This document shows, piece by piece, positions 17,787 to 27,313 of a stretch of 64,000 nt of DNA. Location of the stretch: contig JAKSLA010000012.1 of the NCBI GenBank assembly GCA_024401455.1, positions 1-64,000 on the forward strand, in the 5' to 3' direction. Both the position numbers and the translations under genes were made by a program. Numbering within the stretch: position 1 is the stretch's first letter; every line of letters starts with the position of its first letter. The notes below the pieces were generated by a model that worked only from the letters and a program-made list of their open reading frames with translations, was not told the origin of the DNA and ran no database searches. Origin of the DNA: Paludibacteraceae bacterium. Lineage in GTDB: Bacteria > Bacteroidota > Bacteroidia > Bacteroidales > Paludibacteraceae.

Positions 17787-19166
17787 ATGAAAAAAAATAT
17801 TGTAACCGCCCTTATACTATCTTCTGTGTCCATGGCAGGAAGTTGGGCCAGCGAACAGAACTTCTCCGATGGATTCGAATTCCTCCCATCGGCCATAAAT
17901 ACGGTTGACTCTGTGGCCAGCATATCGCTACTCGGAGACAAGGTCATCTTTACAAGAAACGACTCTACTTTCTCAACAGAAATAGACAGTTCTTCACTCG
18001 ACCTCAAAGGGTACGAACAACTAAGCGACTGGGTAAAAAAAGCCAAAGGGCAAACAACCTACGACACAACCAGCCACACACTCTACTTTGCTGCAGACGG
18101 TAAACTCTACTCCGCAACGGTAAACGGTGACAAAGTAAATTCACCTAAAGCATTGATTATAGACGGCGTGACAAACGTACGCCACGATTTCGAGGGTTCA
18201 ACCATCGCAGCCCGCAACTGGCGATACAAGGAACGCGACACCGTCATGATGTATAACCCAGCCATTGCCAACGGTGGCAAGCGCATCTACTTCTCTGCCG
18301 AAATGGAAGGCGGAATGGGTGGAAAAGATATTTGGTTCATTGACAAAATCGGCAAAAGCAATAAATGGAGCAAGCCACAGAACATCAGCAGACCTGGCGC
18401 CAACGACACGTCAAATGAACCTTCCAACGGCATCAACTCGGCAAGTAATGAGGACTACCCATTCCTTGTGAATGACTCAACCCTCTACTTCTCATCGGAT
18501 AGAACGGCTCCTCTCGCAGGATGGAACATCTATTCAGCACCCATTGAAAACGGAGCCCAAGCGACACTTCTTTCTGAAGGCATCAACTCCAACGGTGACG
18601 ACAAGTCGGTTGTAAAGACCAACCGCAGCCTCTACGTCCTCTCCAATAGAGATGGCATGGACAAAGTATTTGCCCCTTCCCTTTTTATCGTGTCTAAGAG
18701 CGGCGAAGAACTCATCGCAGACGCCAATATCAACGAGCCTACGGACGCTGCTGAACTCGTTGCTGAGAACGTAACCAAAGAGGGCACAAAAAAAGAGGAG
18801 TCTGCTAAGCAAGAACCTGAAAACGCCACAAAGGTCTATACCCTCTTCTTCGAGTTCAACAAAGATGTCATGATTGAAAACTATGACAAGGAAATCAACG
18901 AGATAAAGAACATCATCTTAAACTCTCCGAAGAGCATCTTTGCCATCTACGGACATACCGACCAAAGAGGTTCTCACGATTATAACCAAAGACTCTCCGA
19001 AAAAAGAGCCAAGAAAATCCTCAACCTGTTGGTTGAAAAGGGAATTAATCCGAAACAACTACGACATGTGGGCTGGGGCTCAAGAAAGCCTATCGTTGCC
19101 AATCCTTTGAACGACAACGACCTACAGAAGAACCGTCGTGTTGAAGTTATGAGAATAGACAAATAA
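17787..19166 (+). CDS. OmpA family protein with PD40/beta-propeller-like region (PorE-like)
   Basis: 459 residues. A signal peptide lies at about 1-22. The middle part (about 155-260) has WD40/PD40-like blades, including GKRIYFSAEMEGGMGGKDIW and DSTLYFSSDRTAPLAGWNIY. The C-terminal OmpA domain (about 345-459) binds peptidoglycan, with GHTDQRGSHDYNQRLSEKRA and KNRRVEV. This domain order resembles T9SS PorE, but it lacks an obvious lipobox and a clear carboxypeptidase-like domain. It may instead be the OmpA partner commonly found next to PorP/SprF genes. It lies between the type-B cargo and PorP/SprF genes. Confidence 0.85.
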   Translation: MKKNIVTALILSSVSMAGSWASEQNFSDGFEFLPSAINTVDSVASISLLGDKVIFTRNDSTFSTEIDSSSLDLKGYEQLSDWVKKAKGQTTYDTTSHTLYFAADGKLYSATVNGDKVNSPKALIIDGVTNVRHDFEGSTIAARNWRYKERDTVMMYNPAIANGGKRIYFSAEMEGGMGGKDIWFIDKIGKSNKWSKPQNISRPGANDTSNEPSNGINSASNEDYPFLVNDSTLYFSSDRTAPLAGWNIYSAPIENGAQATLLSEGINSNGDDKSVVKTNRSLYVLSNRDGMDKVFAPSLFIVSKSGEELIADANINEPTDAAELVAENVTKEGTKKEESAKQEPENATKVYTLFFEFNKDVMIENYDKEINEIKNIILNSPKSIFAIYGHTDQRGSHDYNQRLSEKRAKKILNLLVEKGINPKQLRHVGWGSRKPIVANPLNDNDLQKNRRVEVMRIDK

Positions 19167-19177
19167 GCGAATAAGAC

Positions 19178-20095
19178 ATGAGAATTAAATTATTCATCAC
19201 ATATATCGTCTTGATGGCTGCCACACTTTCCGGATATGCCCAACAAGACCTTATGCTCTCGCAAGAAATCACTTCCCGTATCAACAAGAACCCTGCCGGT
19301 ACGGGTAACAACGAGGACATAAACATCTTCTTGCACGGACGTATGCAATGGTTGGGCGTGGATAATGCCCCTAAAAGTGGTATTTTGAACGTAACCAATT
19401 TCATCGAAGACTATCACTCCGGCATCGGCTTATCTTTGGCCTATGACAAGTTTGGCGTGGGGCATAGCAACACGGATGCGAAATTGGTCTATTCTTACCA
19501 TATTGACGTCAACGACAACTTCATCATCGCCTTGGGTGTGTCAGGCGGGGTCTATGTCAGTTACTTCAACCCATTGGACAACACGGTAGAGGATGAACGA
19601 AAATACTTTCAAACGTCGTTCATAAATGAAAAACAGACAACCGTCAGTCCTGACTTCAACTTCGGTGTCGAGTTCTCTCAACGTGCATGGACATTAGGAG
19701 CATCCATCACCCACTTGACCAACAACGGATATGAGTCGTTCAAGCCGGGCCGCCATTTCTACGCCTACTTGACTACCCTACTTCCTGTAAACCAAGAGTG
19801 GGCGGTCGGACCAACCGTAACCTACATGCACCGCAACCTAACAGACGTAGCAGAAATCGGCTCCATGGTCTTCTTCCGCAATTTGCTTTGGGGAGGCATC
19901 ACTTGGCGTCCAGACATCAACAACACATTGGATCCTTCCATCATGGCCTTTACGTTAGGTTGTGAGTGGCAAAAATTCCGCGTAGGCTACTCATACGATT
20001 TAGGCTTCGGAAGCAACAACCAACTTCCCGCAAACACACATGAGTTAACACTCTCCATCGGTATAGAAAAAGGCAGAAAGAGACGCGGCTACTAA
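19178..20095 (+). CDS. PorP/SprF family type IX secretion outer-membrane protein
   Basis: 305 residues. A signal peptide (about 1-22) is followed by QQDLMLSQEITSRINKNPAGTG, the conserved PorP/SprF opening in which an NPA motif follows the mature N-terminus. The rest alternates beta strands of an outer-membrane barrel and ends with a strand rich in aromatic and glycine residues (ELTLSIGIEKGRKRRGY). PorP binds the PorK/N/M machinery, and paralogues handle type-B cargo surface anchoring. The stop codon overlaps the next gene's start by 1 base, a clear operon sign. Confidence 0.93.
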   Translation: MRIKLFITYIVLMAATLSGYAQQDLMLSQEITSRINKNPAGTGNNEDINIFLHGRMQWLGVDNAPKSGILNVTNFIEDYHSGIGLSLAYDKFGVGHSNTDAKLVYSYHIDVNDNFIIALGVSGGVYVSYFNPLDNTVEDERKYFQTSFINEKQTTVSPDFNFGVEFSQRAWTLGASITHLTNNGYESFKPGRHFYAYLTTLLPVNQEWAVGPTVTYMHRNLTDVAEIGSMVFFRNLLWGGITWRPDINNTLDPSIMAFTLGCEWQKFRVGYSYDLGFGSNNQLPANTHELTLSIGIEKGRKRRGY

Positions 20096-21030
20096 TGACG
20101 GATAACAACAGAAACAAGGGCTACTCCATCTGCATTCCGATTTACAATCAGAATGTTGAGCGTCTCGTCCGTGAACTTCATAGACAAGCCTCGCTTCTAA
20201 ATGTACCCTTTGAATTTCTGTTGATGGACGATTGCTCCCAATTACACGAGGCTGAAAATAGTGCTCTACAGCAGTTGCCTTTCGTCCGCTACGTCCATCT
20301 ATCACAAAACGTTGGTCGGTCGGCTATACGCAACAAACTGGCAGAAAACGCCCAATACGAGACACTCATCATCATGGATTGTGATGCATTGCCCGTAAAC
20401 GACCACTTCATTGAAAACTATCTGAAAGAAGAAGAAAACGATGTCGTAATAGGCGGATGCCAATACCCCGACACACCACCAATGCAAACTGAAAATCTGC
20501 TGCGCTGGGTATATGGCAAAAAACGAGAAGAGCGGTCAGCCGCCCTACGCAACCAAAACCCCCATTGCTCATTCACGCCATTCAACCTGCTCGTCAAAAA
20601 GCAGACGCTGCTCGCCATTCGTTTCGACGAATCGCTCAAAGGCTATGGCCATGAAGACACCCTTTTAGGATGGCATCTGAAAAAGGCAGGCATCCCCGTC
20701 AAACATATTGACAATCCACTCATACACAACCATCAAGACAAGAGTGAGATTTTCTTAGCCAAAACAAAAGAAGGCATCTTCAACCTTTGGCAAGTGTATG
20801 AAAAAATGGCGGACGAAAAGGAGGCTTTTGCCAATGAAGTGAAATCTCTAAAATGCTTCGTGAAACTTCAGAAATGGGGACTCGCTCCATTGGTCAGAAT
20901 CATACTTTCACTTATCGAGAGGGGCATCACGAAAAATCTACTCTCACAACACCCCATCATCCGTTTGTTAGACCTCTACAAACTATTGTGCCTTTGTAAT
21001 GCAAGCAAAGGTATAAGAGGCCATCAATAA
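20095..21030 (+). CDS. Family 2 glycosyltransferase
   Basis: 311 residues. A GT-A fold at about 5-230 with SICIPIYNQNVERLVREL at the start, LLMDDCS, the DxD-type metal motif in IIMDCDALPV, and the acceptor-side GYGHEDTLLGWHLKKAG (ED motif) near 180. The C-terminal 80 residues are helical and may touch the membrane. It begins on the last base of the PorP/SprF gene, so it is transcribed with the T9SS-like cassette. A role in glycosylating an exported protein or surface glycan is inference. Confidence 0.9.
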   Translation: MTDNNRNKGYSICIPIYNQNVERLVRELHRQASLLNVPFEFLLMDDCSQLHEAENSALQQLPFVRYVHLSQNVGRSAIRNKLAENAQYETLIIMDCDALPVNDHFIENYLKEEENDVVIGGCQYPDTPPMQTENLLRWVYGKKREERSAALRNQNPHCSFTPFNLLVKKQTLLAIRFDESLKGYGHEDTLLGWHLKKAGIPVKHIDNPLIHNHQDKSEIFLAKTKEGIFNLWQVYEKMADEKEAFANEVKSLKCFVKLQKWGLAPLVRIILSLIERGITKNLLSQHPIIRLLDLYKLLCLCNASKGIRGHQ

Positions 21031-21075
21031 AATCCACGATTTTCTGTATTTATAGTCGTCAGCAAGACGTCCGGA

Positions 21076-21378
21076 TCAACCCTTCTTCTCTCGTTTAGGG
21101 AACCATCCTTTCTCCACTCTTTTCCGTTGAGAAAAGACCTCTCCAATGCTCCAAAAAGAGGAAAAAGCAATCACGCCCATTATCACGGACAGAATGAAAT
21201 TGCTCATCATCACAGACAATAGGCAACTGAATACGCCCAGCACTGCGAATACCACCCATATCTTAACACCAAAGTAGTATTCGCCCTTAATGACTAAAGG
21301 ATGGAACAACCCGATAATCAAGAAGGTAGCCAAACCAATTACCAATCCTGAAAGGTTATTCGCTTCTATAAAATCCAT
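21076..21378 (-). CDS. DUF4491 membrane protein
   Basis: 100 residues from ATG 21378; the longer frame at 21387 uses a non-ATG start. Three or four hydrophobic helices with the DUF4491 signature LVIGLATFLIIGLFHPLVIK, EYYFG and the C-terminal SFWSIGEVFSQRKRVEKGWFP. The family is widespread in gut Bacteroidales and Firmicutes and has no assigned function. It runs towards the preceding GT2 gene. Confidence 0.88.
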   Translation of the reverse strand: MDFIEANNLSGLVIGLATFLIIGLFHPLVIKGEYYFGVKIWVVFAVLGVFSCLLSVMMSNFILSVIMGVIAFSSFWSIGEVFSQRKRVEKGWFPKREKKG

Positions 21379-21435
21379 AACAATCAATTATATTTATATG
21401 CAACATTATTTAGCCTTAAATGTAACGACAACCCA

Positions 21436-22197
21436 CTAACCACATATCCTATGATACGCCTGATTTATCTCTCGGAACATTTTCGTGGCATACGCCTTCT
21501 CCGCCTCAGACTTAGATTCGAAACGGTCGGGATGCCACTGCATAGCCAATTTACGATAAGTCCGCTTCACTTGCTCCTGGGTTGCGTTTGTCGGAAGCGA
21601 CAAGGTTTTGTAAGCCTCTTCCCATTCATTCTTAGAGACCTTTTGCTCCACTTGCGCCTTCTCTTCTCTCTCCTGCTCGGAACTGTCCTCCATTTTGGCA
21701 CCTGCCGTCCAATCTGAAATCGCAAAATAATGATTACGGACTAACTCGAAGTCGTTCGGATTAATTCGTGTATATCGGGCATAAAGCTTCAAAAAACGAA
21801 CTTCCGCACTTTTCAATGGCTCTGTCGCCGCAACGGAGAAGAACAAAGAGAGAAGAGCCAATTTCTGCTTGTAACTCAACTTCTGATTTATCTGCAAGCA
21901 CTGGAGACGGATGTCAGTAATATAACTACTCCGCAAGGTGTCACGCAACTTATGAAGCATCCCCAAAGCACGCTCCTCACCGAACCCTCTCAACAAGAAG
22001 CGTTTGACTTTTGCCAACTCGGCCTTGGTGACCTCTCCGTCTGCCCGCATGGAGACGGCAATCAAATCGACTATGGAACTCTCGATGTCGGGCAACGTCG
22101 TCTTTCCCTTATTCTCCTTGTACTCGTTGATGATATCTTGGTGAACCACCACCATCAAGAAAGCGAAGGCAAATAAAAGAAGAATGAAGAGCACCAT
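21436..22197 (-). CDS. TerB/DnaJ-domain membrane protein (DjlA-like)
   Basis: 253 residues. One N-terminal membrane helix (MVLFILLLFAFAFLMVVV) precedes an acidic, helical TerB domain at about 35-150. A J domain follows at about 190-253 with the HPD motif in MQWHPDRFES. The order TM-TerB-J matches DjlA, a membrane J protein that stimulates DnaK. The J domain is at the extreme C-terminus as expected. It is 12 bp upstream of the barrel-protein gene on the same strand. Confidence 0.88.
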   Translation of the reverse strand: MVLFILLLFAFAFLMVVVHQDIINEYKENKGKTTLPDIESSIVDLIAVSMRADGEVTKAELAKVKRFLLRGFGEERALGMLHKLRDTLRSSYITDIRLQCLQINQKLSYKQKLALLSLFFSVAATEPLKSAEVRFLKLYARYTRINPNDFELVRNHYFAISDWTAGAKMEDSSEQEREEKAQVEQKVSKNEWEEAYKTLSLPTNATQEQVKRTYRKLAMQWHPDRFESKSEAEKAYATKMFREINQAYHRICG

Positions 22198-22209
22198 GAG
22201 GCTGCCGGT

Positions 22210-23946
22210 TTAGAAGTTGACCGAAAGCCCACCCATCAAATTGAATCGTTGAGCAGTATAGCCATACCAGTTCTGGTATTCGCTCGCAAAGATATTGTTC
22301 AAATTCAAGAAAAGATTGGCAAAACTCAAAACCCTATAATTTACACCCAAACTCAAATCATGGATGTTATCCATCTTGACTGATTTGCCATTGACACAAG
22401 CATAGCGGCCACCAGAGAACTCATACGACAACTCCGTGCGCAAATAATCCGTAATCTGATAACTTGTCTTGAAGTCCAACTCGAAAGTCGGTCTTTGCCA
22501 AGGCTTGTCCACTTTCTTGACCGCCCAAGCATTATACTTTGTCTGGAGCGTCAAGCCTAACTTGTCCGTCCAGTTATAGATGGCAGCCACACCTGCATTA
22601 AACAAGCCTGCATCCTTGTCCTTAACCACATCAAACGTATGATGGAATGCCGTTGAATCCAATCCCTTGTTTACAAAGAAATAAGGGTTATTCAAGACCT
22701 TGTAACCCACGAAGGCATCCAAATTGACCTTGTCATAAATATTTGCCTTTGCTCCCAAATAGAAGTCAATTGGCACATACGTATCCTCGACACGTACATC
22801 CGGTGCAACATAAGGGTTCACATTCGTAATGTGACGATAGTTGTTCACCTCATAATCGCCCGTGATTCCTGCATAGAGATACAACTTGTCGTCAATGATC
22901 TTGATGTTACCGTTGATGTCTGGGATGATTGTTCCCGGACGACCCTGACCAATACAAAATACACCTTTCACACCGATATGGAAAACACCCATGTTGCTTT
23001 CAAAACGATAGCTTGGGCTAATCTTCAAGACGGTATGGCTGGAAGCGTTTTCTACATGTTTAAAATCATAGAGGTAACCGCTATCCGAAGGCATATCCAT
23101 AATGATGTTATACATCTCAAAAATGGCACTCAACGAAGAGGATTCCATACGATAATCGCCCATAAGGTTGGTGTAGATGGTGTTCTCCACCACCTCGTTC
23201 TTGTTGGAGAAACGCTGATAGTTGGCCTGCAAATCGTATTTCCACTTCTCCGCATACCCCTTTGTCTTATATCTCAAATTGAGGTCGAAATTATGGAATG
23301 TCTGCACGCCTCCCTTATAAGTATCCTTGCCAACCGCTGCTGAATCGGCAATGAATGAATCGTAACCATAATAGCGGAACTTGTTAAAGTTCAATGTCGA
23401 AAAGGCACTGAGTTCCGACTTGCGATAAGAGCGAAGCAATGATATGCGGCCCTTATTGTCGTTAGAATAAGCGTCCGACTCCACATCGGTGGCCAATGGA
23501 TATTGGTCGTCCGACAGAGTGATGTCACTCATCGTAGAGTTATGCTTTCCATAAATGTCAATCAACCACTTGTCCGTCTTGTACAAAGGAGCATAAATTT
23601 CGCCCAAGAAAGAAGTATAGTTGCCCGCCCCGAGTTTAGCAAAATAGTCGGAAGCGTAAGGATTGGAATCGGGTTCCTTTGCCAGCGCATAATCCAACGT
23701 CGGCATTACATCGGCCCTCGGATTGAACGAACTGGTCCATACCGAATAAGAAGGCGTGATTTTCTTGGTTTCAATCGTCTTCAACTCCGGCATCGTATTG
23801 ATTTTTCCTGCCTCCTTGATTACAGGATTATACTCCTTTACGATTTCAATATCCCTTGAAATAGTCGTGTCGGTCTGTGCTGTTTGTGCAGAGGCAACCG
23901 AAGCCCCACACATCAAGGCACCCACCATATATATAACTCTTTTCAT
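22210..23946 (-). CDS. Outer-membrane beta-barrel protein (TonB-receptor-like)
   Basis: 578 residues from the ATG that opens a clear signal peptide (MKRVIYMVGALMCGASVASAQ); the longer frame adds 14 residues ahead of it. The first mature residues contain DIEIVKEYNPVIKEAGKIN, then PYASDYFAKLGAGNYTSFLGEIY and many alternating beta strands to the terminal LMGGLSVNF. No plug domain is present, so it is a barrel related to TonB-dependent receptors, not a full one. It follows the large TPR gene by 41 bp. The pair is conserved as neighbours in Bacteroidales as far as I recall, but its role is unknown. Confidence 0.82.
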   Translation of the reverse strand: MKRVIYMVGALMCGASVASAQTAQTDTTISRDIEIVKEYNPVIKEAGKINTMPELKTIETKKITPSYSVWTSSFNPRADVMPTLDYALAKEPDSNPYASDYFAKLGAGNYTSFLGEIYAPLYKTDKWLIDIYGKHNSTMSDITLSDDQYPLATDVESDAYSNDNKGRISLLRSYRKSELSAFSTLNFNKFRYYGYDSFIADSAAVGKDTYKGGVQTFHNFDLNLRYKTKGYAEKWKYDLQANYQRFSNKNEVVENTIYTNLMGDYRMESSSLSAIFEMYNIIMDMPSDSGYLYDFKHVENASSHTVLKISPSYRFESNMGVFHIGVKGVFCIGQGRPGTIIPDINGNIKIIDDKLYLYAGITGDYEVNNYRHITNVNPYVAPDVRVEDTYVPIDFYLGAKANIYDKVNLDAFVGYKVLNNPYFFVNKGLDSTAFHHTFDVVKDKDAGLFNAGVAAIYNWTDKLGLTLQTKYNAWAVKKVDKPWQRPTFELDFKTSYQITDYLRTELSYEFSGGRYACVNGKSVKMDNIHDLSLGVNYRVLSFANLFLNLNNIFASEYQNWYGYTAQRFNLMGGLSVNF

Positions 23947-23987
23947 TTCGAAACTGTTTTTCGTTGTTGTGAATTGGGTTAACCGCA

Positions 23988-26900
23988 TTATTCGTTAGCC
24001 ACTTTTTTAGCATCACGGGCTGCAATTGCCGCCAAACGCTCTTGGATAGCAGGAGCGATATCATCATCACCCTTATAGTTCTCCTTCAAACTGAGCAGAT
24101 ATTGTTTAGCACCGAAGTCGTTGCCTGCCGAGATATAAATGTCGGAAAGAAGAACGAACGATTTAGCCAACCAATATTGGTGAGGCGTATTCTTGTCTAT
24201 GAAGTCAAAAATCTCCTTCTCTGCCTCAGCTGCCTTGTAACCATTGTAGAGGTATTCGGCCACGCGATATTTAGCCTCGGCACCATATTTGTCGAGACAA
24301 TTGCTTGACAATTCACGATAGTCGGAGAATGCATCGGTCGAACTACCCAACTTCTCATAAGCCTTTGCTCGGGTGAACAACGCCTCACGACGGAGTGCCG
24401 GATCGAGATTATCGCCCTTGATGAGCGGCTTGCAGGCGATGACCGTTTCCTGCGGCTTATCGAGCAAATTGTAGCAACGCATTAAGCCCGCTTTGGCTGC
24501 TTGACGGTTCTCCACGCTTTGAGCCACCTCCAACAAACGATTCATGGTCACAATGGCATTCTCATACTCCGTGGCGTCAAACTGTATCTCAGCCAAACGA
24601 CCAAGAGCATCCTCCATATTAGGAGCACCCGGCTTCGACACGACTAATTCATATTGCTCGCGGGACGCCGGTTTATTATCCAGATGATAATAACAATTAC
24701 CCAAATAGAAGTGCGCGTTCGTCGTCAATTCGCTCTCTGGGAACTTCTCCAAATAACGTTGGAAACTTTCCGATGCTTTCTTGTAATCGCCCAACGAATA
24801 GATGCGTTCGGCAGCAAGGTAAGTGAGCGAATCCTGCTCAGACTTCTTGAAGGTGGTCAAACCACCCAATGTAGCCACATAGTCGGCATAGCCCTGAACA
24901 TCATCGCGTTCAAAGTAGATGGTCTTCAAACTCTCCAATGAAGTCTTAGCTTCAACACTGTTCGGGAAGTAGTCGATGATTGTCTTATAGGCTTGCACTG
25001 AATTGGTGTAGTCATTCATATCATCGTACAACATAGCAGTCTGCAAACGGCCCTTACGGCTCAATGCGCTGTGAGGATATTCGCGTGCCAAAGCATCGTA
25101 CACTTTGATAGCCGACTTATTGTCGTGCAACATCACATACGAACGGCCGATTTCGTACATCGCATCGGCTATATATTCAGAACTACGGAATGTGTTGATC
25201 AACTTGTTGAGGGTGGCAATCTTCCCTTGATAGTTCTTTTGCAAACCTTGGATGAAACCTTGTTGGAAACAAGCGTAGTCAGCACCAGGGCCCTTCAAGG
25301 CATAGACCTTCTCGTAACTCTTCTCTGCGTTTTCGAAGTCGCGGTTGTGGAAGTAGCAGTCGCCGACACGATTGTTGGCGTCCGCAATCAACGTCTTGTT
25401 TTTCTCTTCCATATTGACATACTTACGGAACCATCCCAACGCATCGTTGTAGCGCTTGTCAGTAAAGTAACTGTAACCCAGATTATAGTGGGCAAGGTTA
25501 AACTCGTCGCAAGTTCTTGCACCCACCGAGTTTACAAATGTGTGATAGTCTGCCGACGATTTGTCGAAATTCTTCAAACGGTAGTGCGCCTCGCCTCGCC
25601 AAAAGATGGCAGAAGCCTCCGTCTGACGGTTGTACTTGCCGTCTTCCGTCGATTGGGTGAAGTAGTTGACCGCCTGCTCATACTCTCCTTCGGTGTATTT
25701 TTGAATACCCATACAGAAGAGCAAACGCTGTCTTGCCTCCAAAATCTTGGCGTTCTTGTTCTTAATCTTTTGGATGGACTGATAAGCCTCCTCGTAGTTC
25801 TTCGTTGTCAAATAGCAGTTCACCATATAATCGTAGATGCTATCGGCATACTTTGAGTTAGGGAAGAGTTCCAAGAAACGCTGGAATGCCATAATGGACT
25901 CGTTGAACGGAGAGTAAGACTGCTCATAAACGATCAACGCGTAGTTGTAGAGAGCCTCCTCCTGGATGTTCTTGTCGAAACTCATACGGGAAGCCGACTC
26001 GAAGGCCATACGTGCCGACGACTTGTCGTTATTCTTCAGATAGCAGCTTCCCAAGTGGAGGTAAGCGTTTTGCGACATATCATCGTCGCCTACCGTCACC
26101 TTCTGCAAGTGACCGATTGAATTGGCGCAATCCCCCTTTTTGTAGTAGGAGATACCCAACATATACATATCGTTGCGGAGCACCTGTTGGGCATTCGCCT
26201 CATATTTAGAAAGATATTCGATTGTCTTGTCATAATCCTTCTTGACAAAAGCACACTCTCCCAAGAGGCGATAAATCTCCACATTGTTCGGATTGTTCGG
26301 ATTTCTCTTGATCAATTCGTCGCCCGTCTTGATTACCTCAGCATAATCCTTCTTCGCATAATAGATTTGGATGATGTAGTAAGGCACCACATTCTCATAC
26401 TCCGGATTGTTTTCCAGAAGGAGGAAGGCAGGCAAAGCCGCATCGTAATTCTTCTCCGTATAGTCAATATAGGCCTTGTAGTAAGTTGCCGTGGTGTTGT
26501 AGTTGGACGTATTCATATCCAAAAGCGAGGTGAACTGTTTCTTAGCCGCCTCGTGGTCGCCACATTGCAACTGACTATAACCCAAACGGAAGAGATAATC
26601 AGCCTTTTCTTCGGTCGAGAGGTCTGCCACTGGGCAAAGGGACAAAGCCTCGACTGCCTCTTTGTAGTTGGCCTTCGTATAGTAGATGGAGCCACGCATA
26701 AAGTGGACCCTACCCTTTCGTACAGATTCCGGATTGTTGACAATGAACTCCTCCAAACGTCTGAACGCATCCCTGCGGTTCATTTTGTAGGCTGAGCTCG
26801 CCAAATAGTATTCAGTCTCGGAGAAGAGCGGCGAATGCTCTTTATTAATATCCTGACGGTACTCGTCAAAATAGCGGAAGGCGGTGCTATAGAGCCCTTG

Positions 26901-27020
26901 GTCGTACATTTCCCGGCCTTCGTAGAACAATTTATCGGGATTGCCATAAACCCTTGTCTTTTGCGCAGACAGCGATGTCGTGCACAACGACAAGAGCATA
27001 AGAGGAATTATCTTCTTCAT
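23988..27020 (-). CDS. Large tetratricopeptide-repeat protein, exported
   Basis: 1010 residues from ATG 27020, which gives a signal peptide (MKKIIPLMLLSLCTTSLSAQ). Almost the whole mature protein consists of TPR or TPR-like helical pairs, including two YAEV/YDAALPAF-type blocks, AYLHLGSCYLKNN and EARYRVAEYLY. The organisation resembles outer-membrane assembly TPR proteins (YbgF/BamD type), but no named family can be claimed. The last base shares its stop region with an alternative start of the barrel gene, so the two are one transcription unit. It probably acts in the periplasm with that barrel. Confidence 0.88.
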   Translation of the reverse strand: MKKIIPLMLLSLCTTSLSAQKTRVYGNPDKLFYEGREMYDQGLYSTAFRYFDEYRQDINKEHSPLFSETEYYLASSAYKMNRRDAFRRLEEFIVNNPESVRKGRVHFMRGSIYYTKANYKEAVEALSLCPVADLSTEEKADYLFRLGYSQLQCGDHEAAKKQFTSLLDMNTSNYNTTATYYKAYIDYTEKNYDAALPAFLLLENNPEYENVVPYYIIQIYYAKKDYAEVIKTGDELIKRNPNNPNNVEIYRLLGECAFVKKDYDKTIEYLSKYEANAQQVLRNDMYMLGISYYKKGDCANSIGHLQKVTVGDDDMSQNAYLHLGSCYLKNNDKSSARMAFESASRMSFDKNIQEEALYNYALIVYEQSYSPFNESIMAFQRFLELFPNSKYADSIYDYMVNCYLTTKNYEEAYQSIQKIKNKNAKILEARQRLLFCMGIQKYTEGEYEQAVNYFTQSTEDGKYNRQTEASAIFWRGEAHYRLKNFDKSSADYHTFVNSVGARTCDEFNLAHYNLGYSYFTDKRYNDALGWFRKYVNMEEKNKTLIADANNRVGDCYFHNRDFENAEKSYEKVYALKGPGADYACFQQGFIQGLQKNYQGKIATLNKLINTFRSSEYIADAMYEIGRSYVMLHDNKSAIKVYDALAREYPHSALSRKGRLQTAMLYDDMNDYTNSVQAYKTIIDYFPNSVEAKTSLESLKTIYFERDDVQGYADYVATLGGLTTFKKSEQDSLTYLAAERIYSLGDYKKASESFQRYLEKFPESELTTNAHFYLGNCYYHLDNKPASREQYELVVSKPGAPNMEDALGRLAEIQFDATEYENAIVTMNRLLEVAQSVENRQAAKAGLMRCYNLLDKPQETVIACKPLIKGDNLDPALRREALFTRAKAYEKLGSSTDAFSDYRELSSNCLDKYGAEAKYRVAEYLYNGYKAAEAEKEIFDFIDKNTPHQYWLAKSFVLLSDIYISAGNDFGAKQYLLSLKENYKGDDDIAPAIQERLAAIAARDAKKVANE

Positions 27021-27047
27021 CTTTGCCAAATTCGAATTTAATTTTCG

Positions 27048-27055
27048 CAAATATA
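27048..27055 (-). promoter_or_regulatory. Candidate -7 promoter box of the TPR/barrel/TerB-DnaJ unit
   Basis: Minus strand TATATTTG, 28 bp upstream of the TPR gene start. The TTTG box is not obvious at the expected spacing. Confidence 0.5.
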
Positions 27056-27252
27056 TAATTTTTTGGTGGTTAAACTTTCAGAAAAATCACGTTTTTTGCG
27101 GAAGAGGCGGTGGGGAGGAGAAGAAAAAGAAAGAATTGCGCATCGAGATTCCCAAGCATAGATTCTTTAACAAAAGGAATTTTGTCCAATAGTTTGTCCG
27201 ATGTAGTCATCAATCATTTCACATACAAGGAGAAGCCTAAAATTGCTTTGCA

Positions 27253-27285
27253 CAAAAAAGGCCCGCACCATTGCGAGCCTTTCTT
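27253..27285 (-). terminator. Terminator of the FKBP gene cluster
   Basis: Minus strand stem AAAGGCTCGCA / TGCGGGCCTTT with one mismatch and an ATGG loop, followed by TTTTG. It lies 29 bp past the stop of the last FKBP gene. Confidence 0.88.
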
Positions 27286-27313
27286 ATTTATGCTAAATGA
27301 TTCCTTTCAGGAA

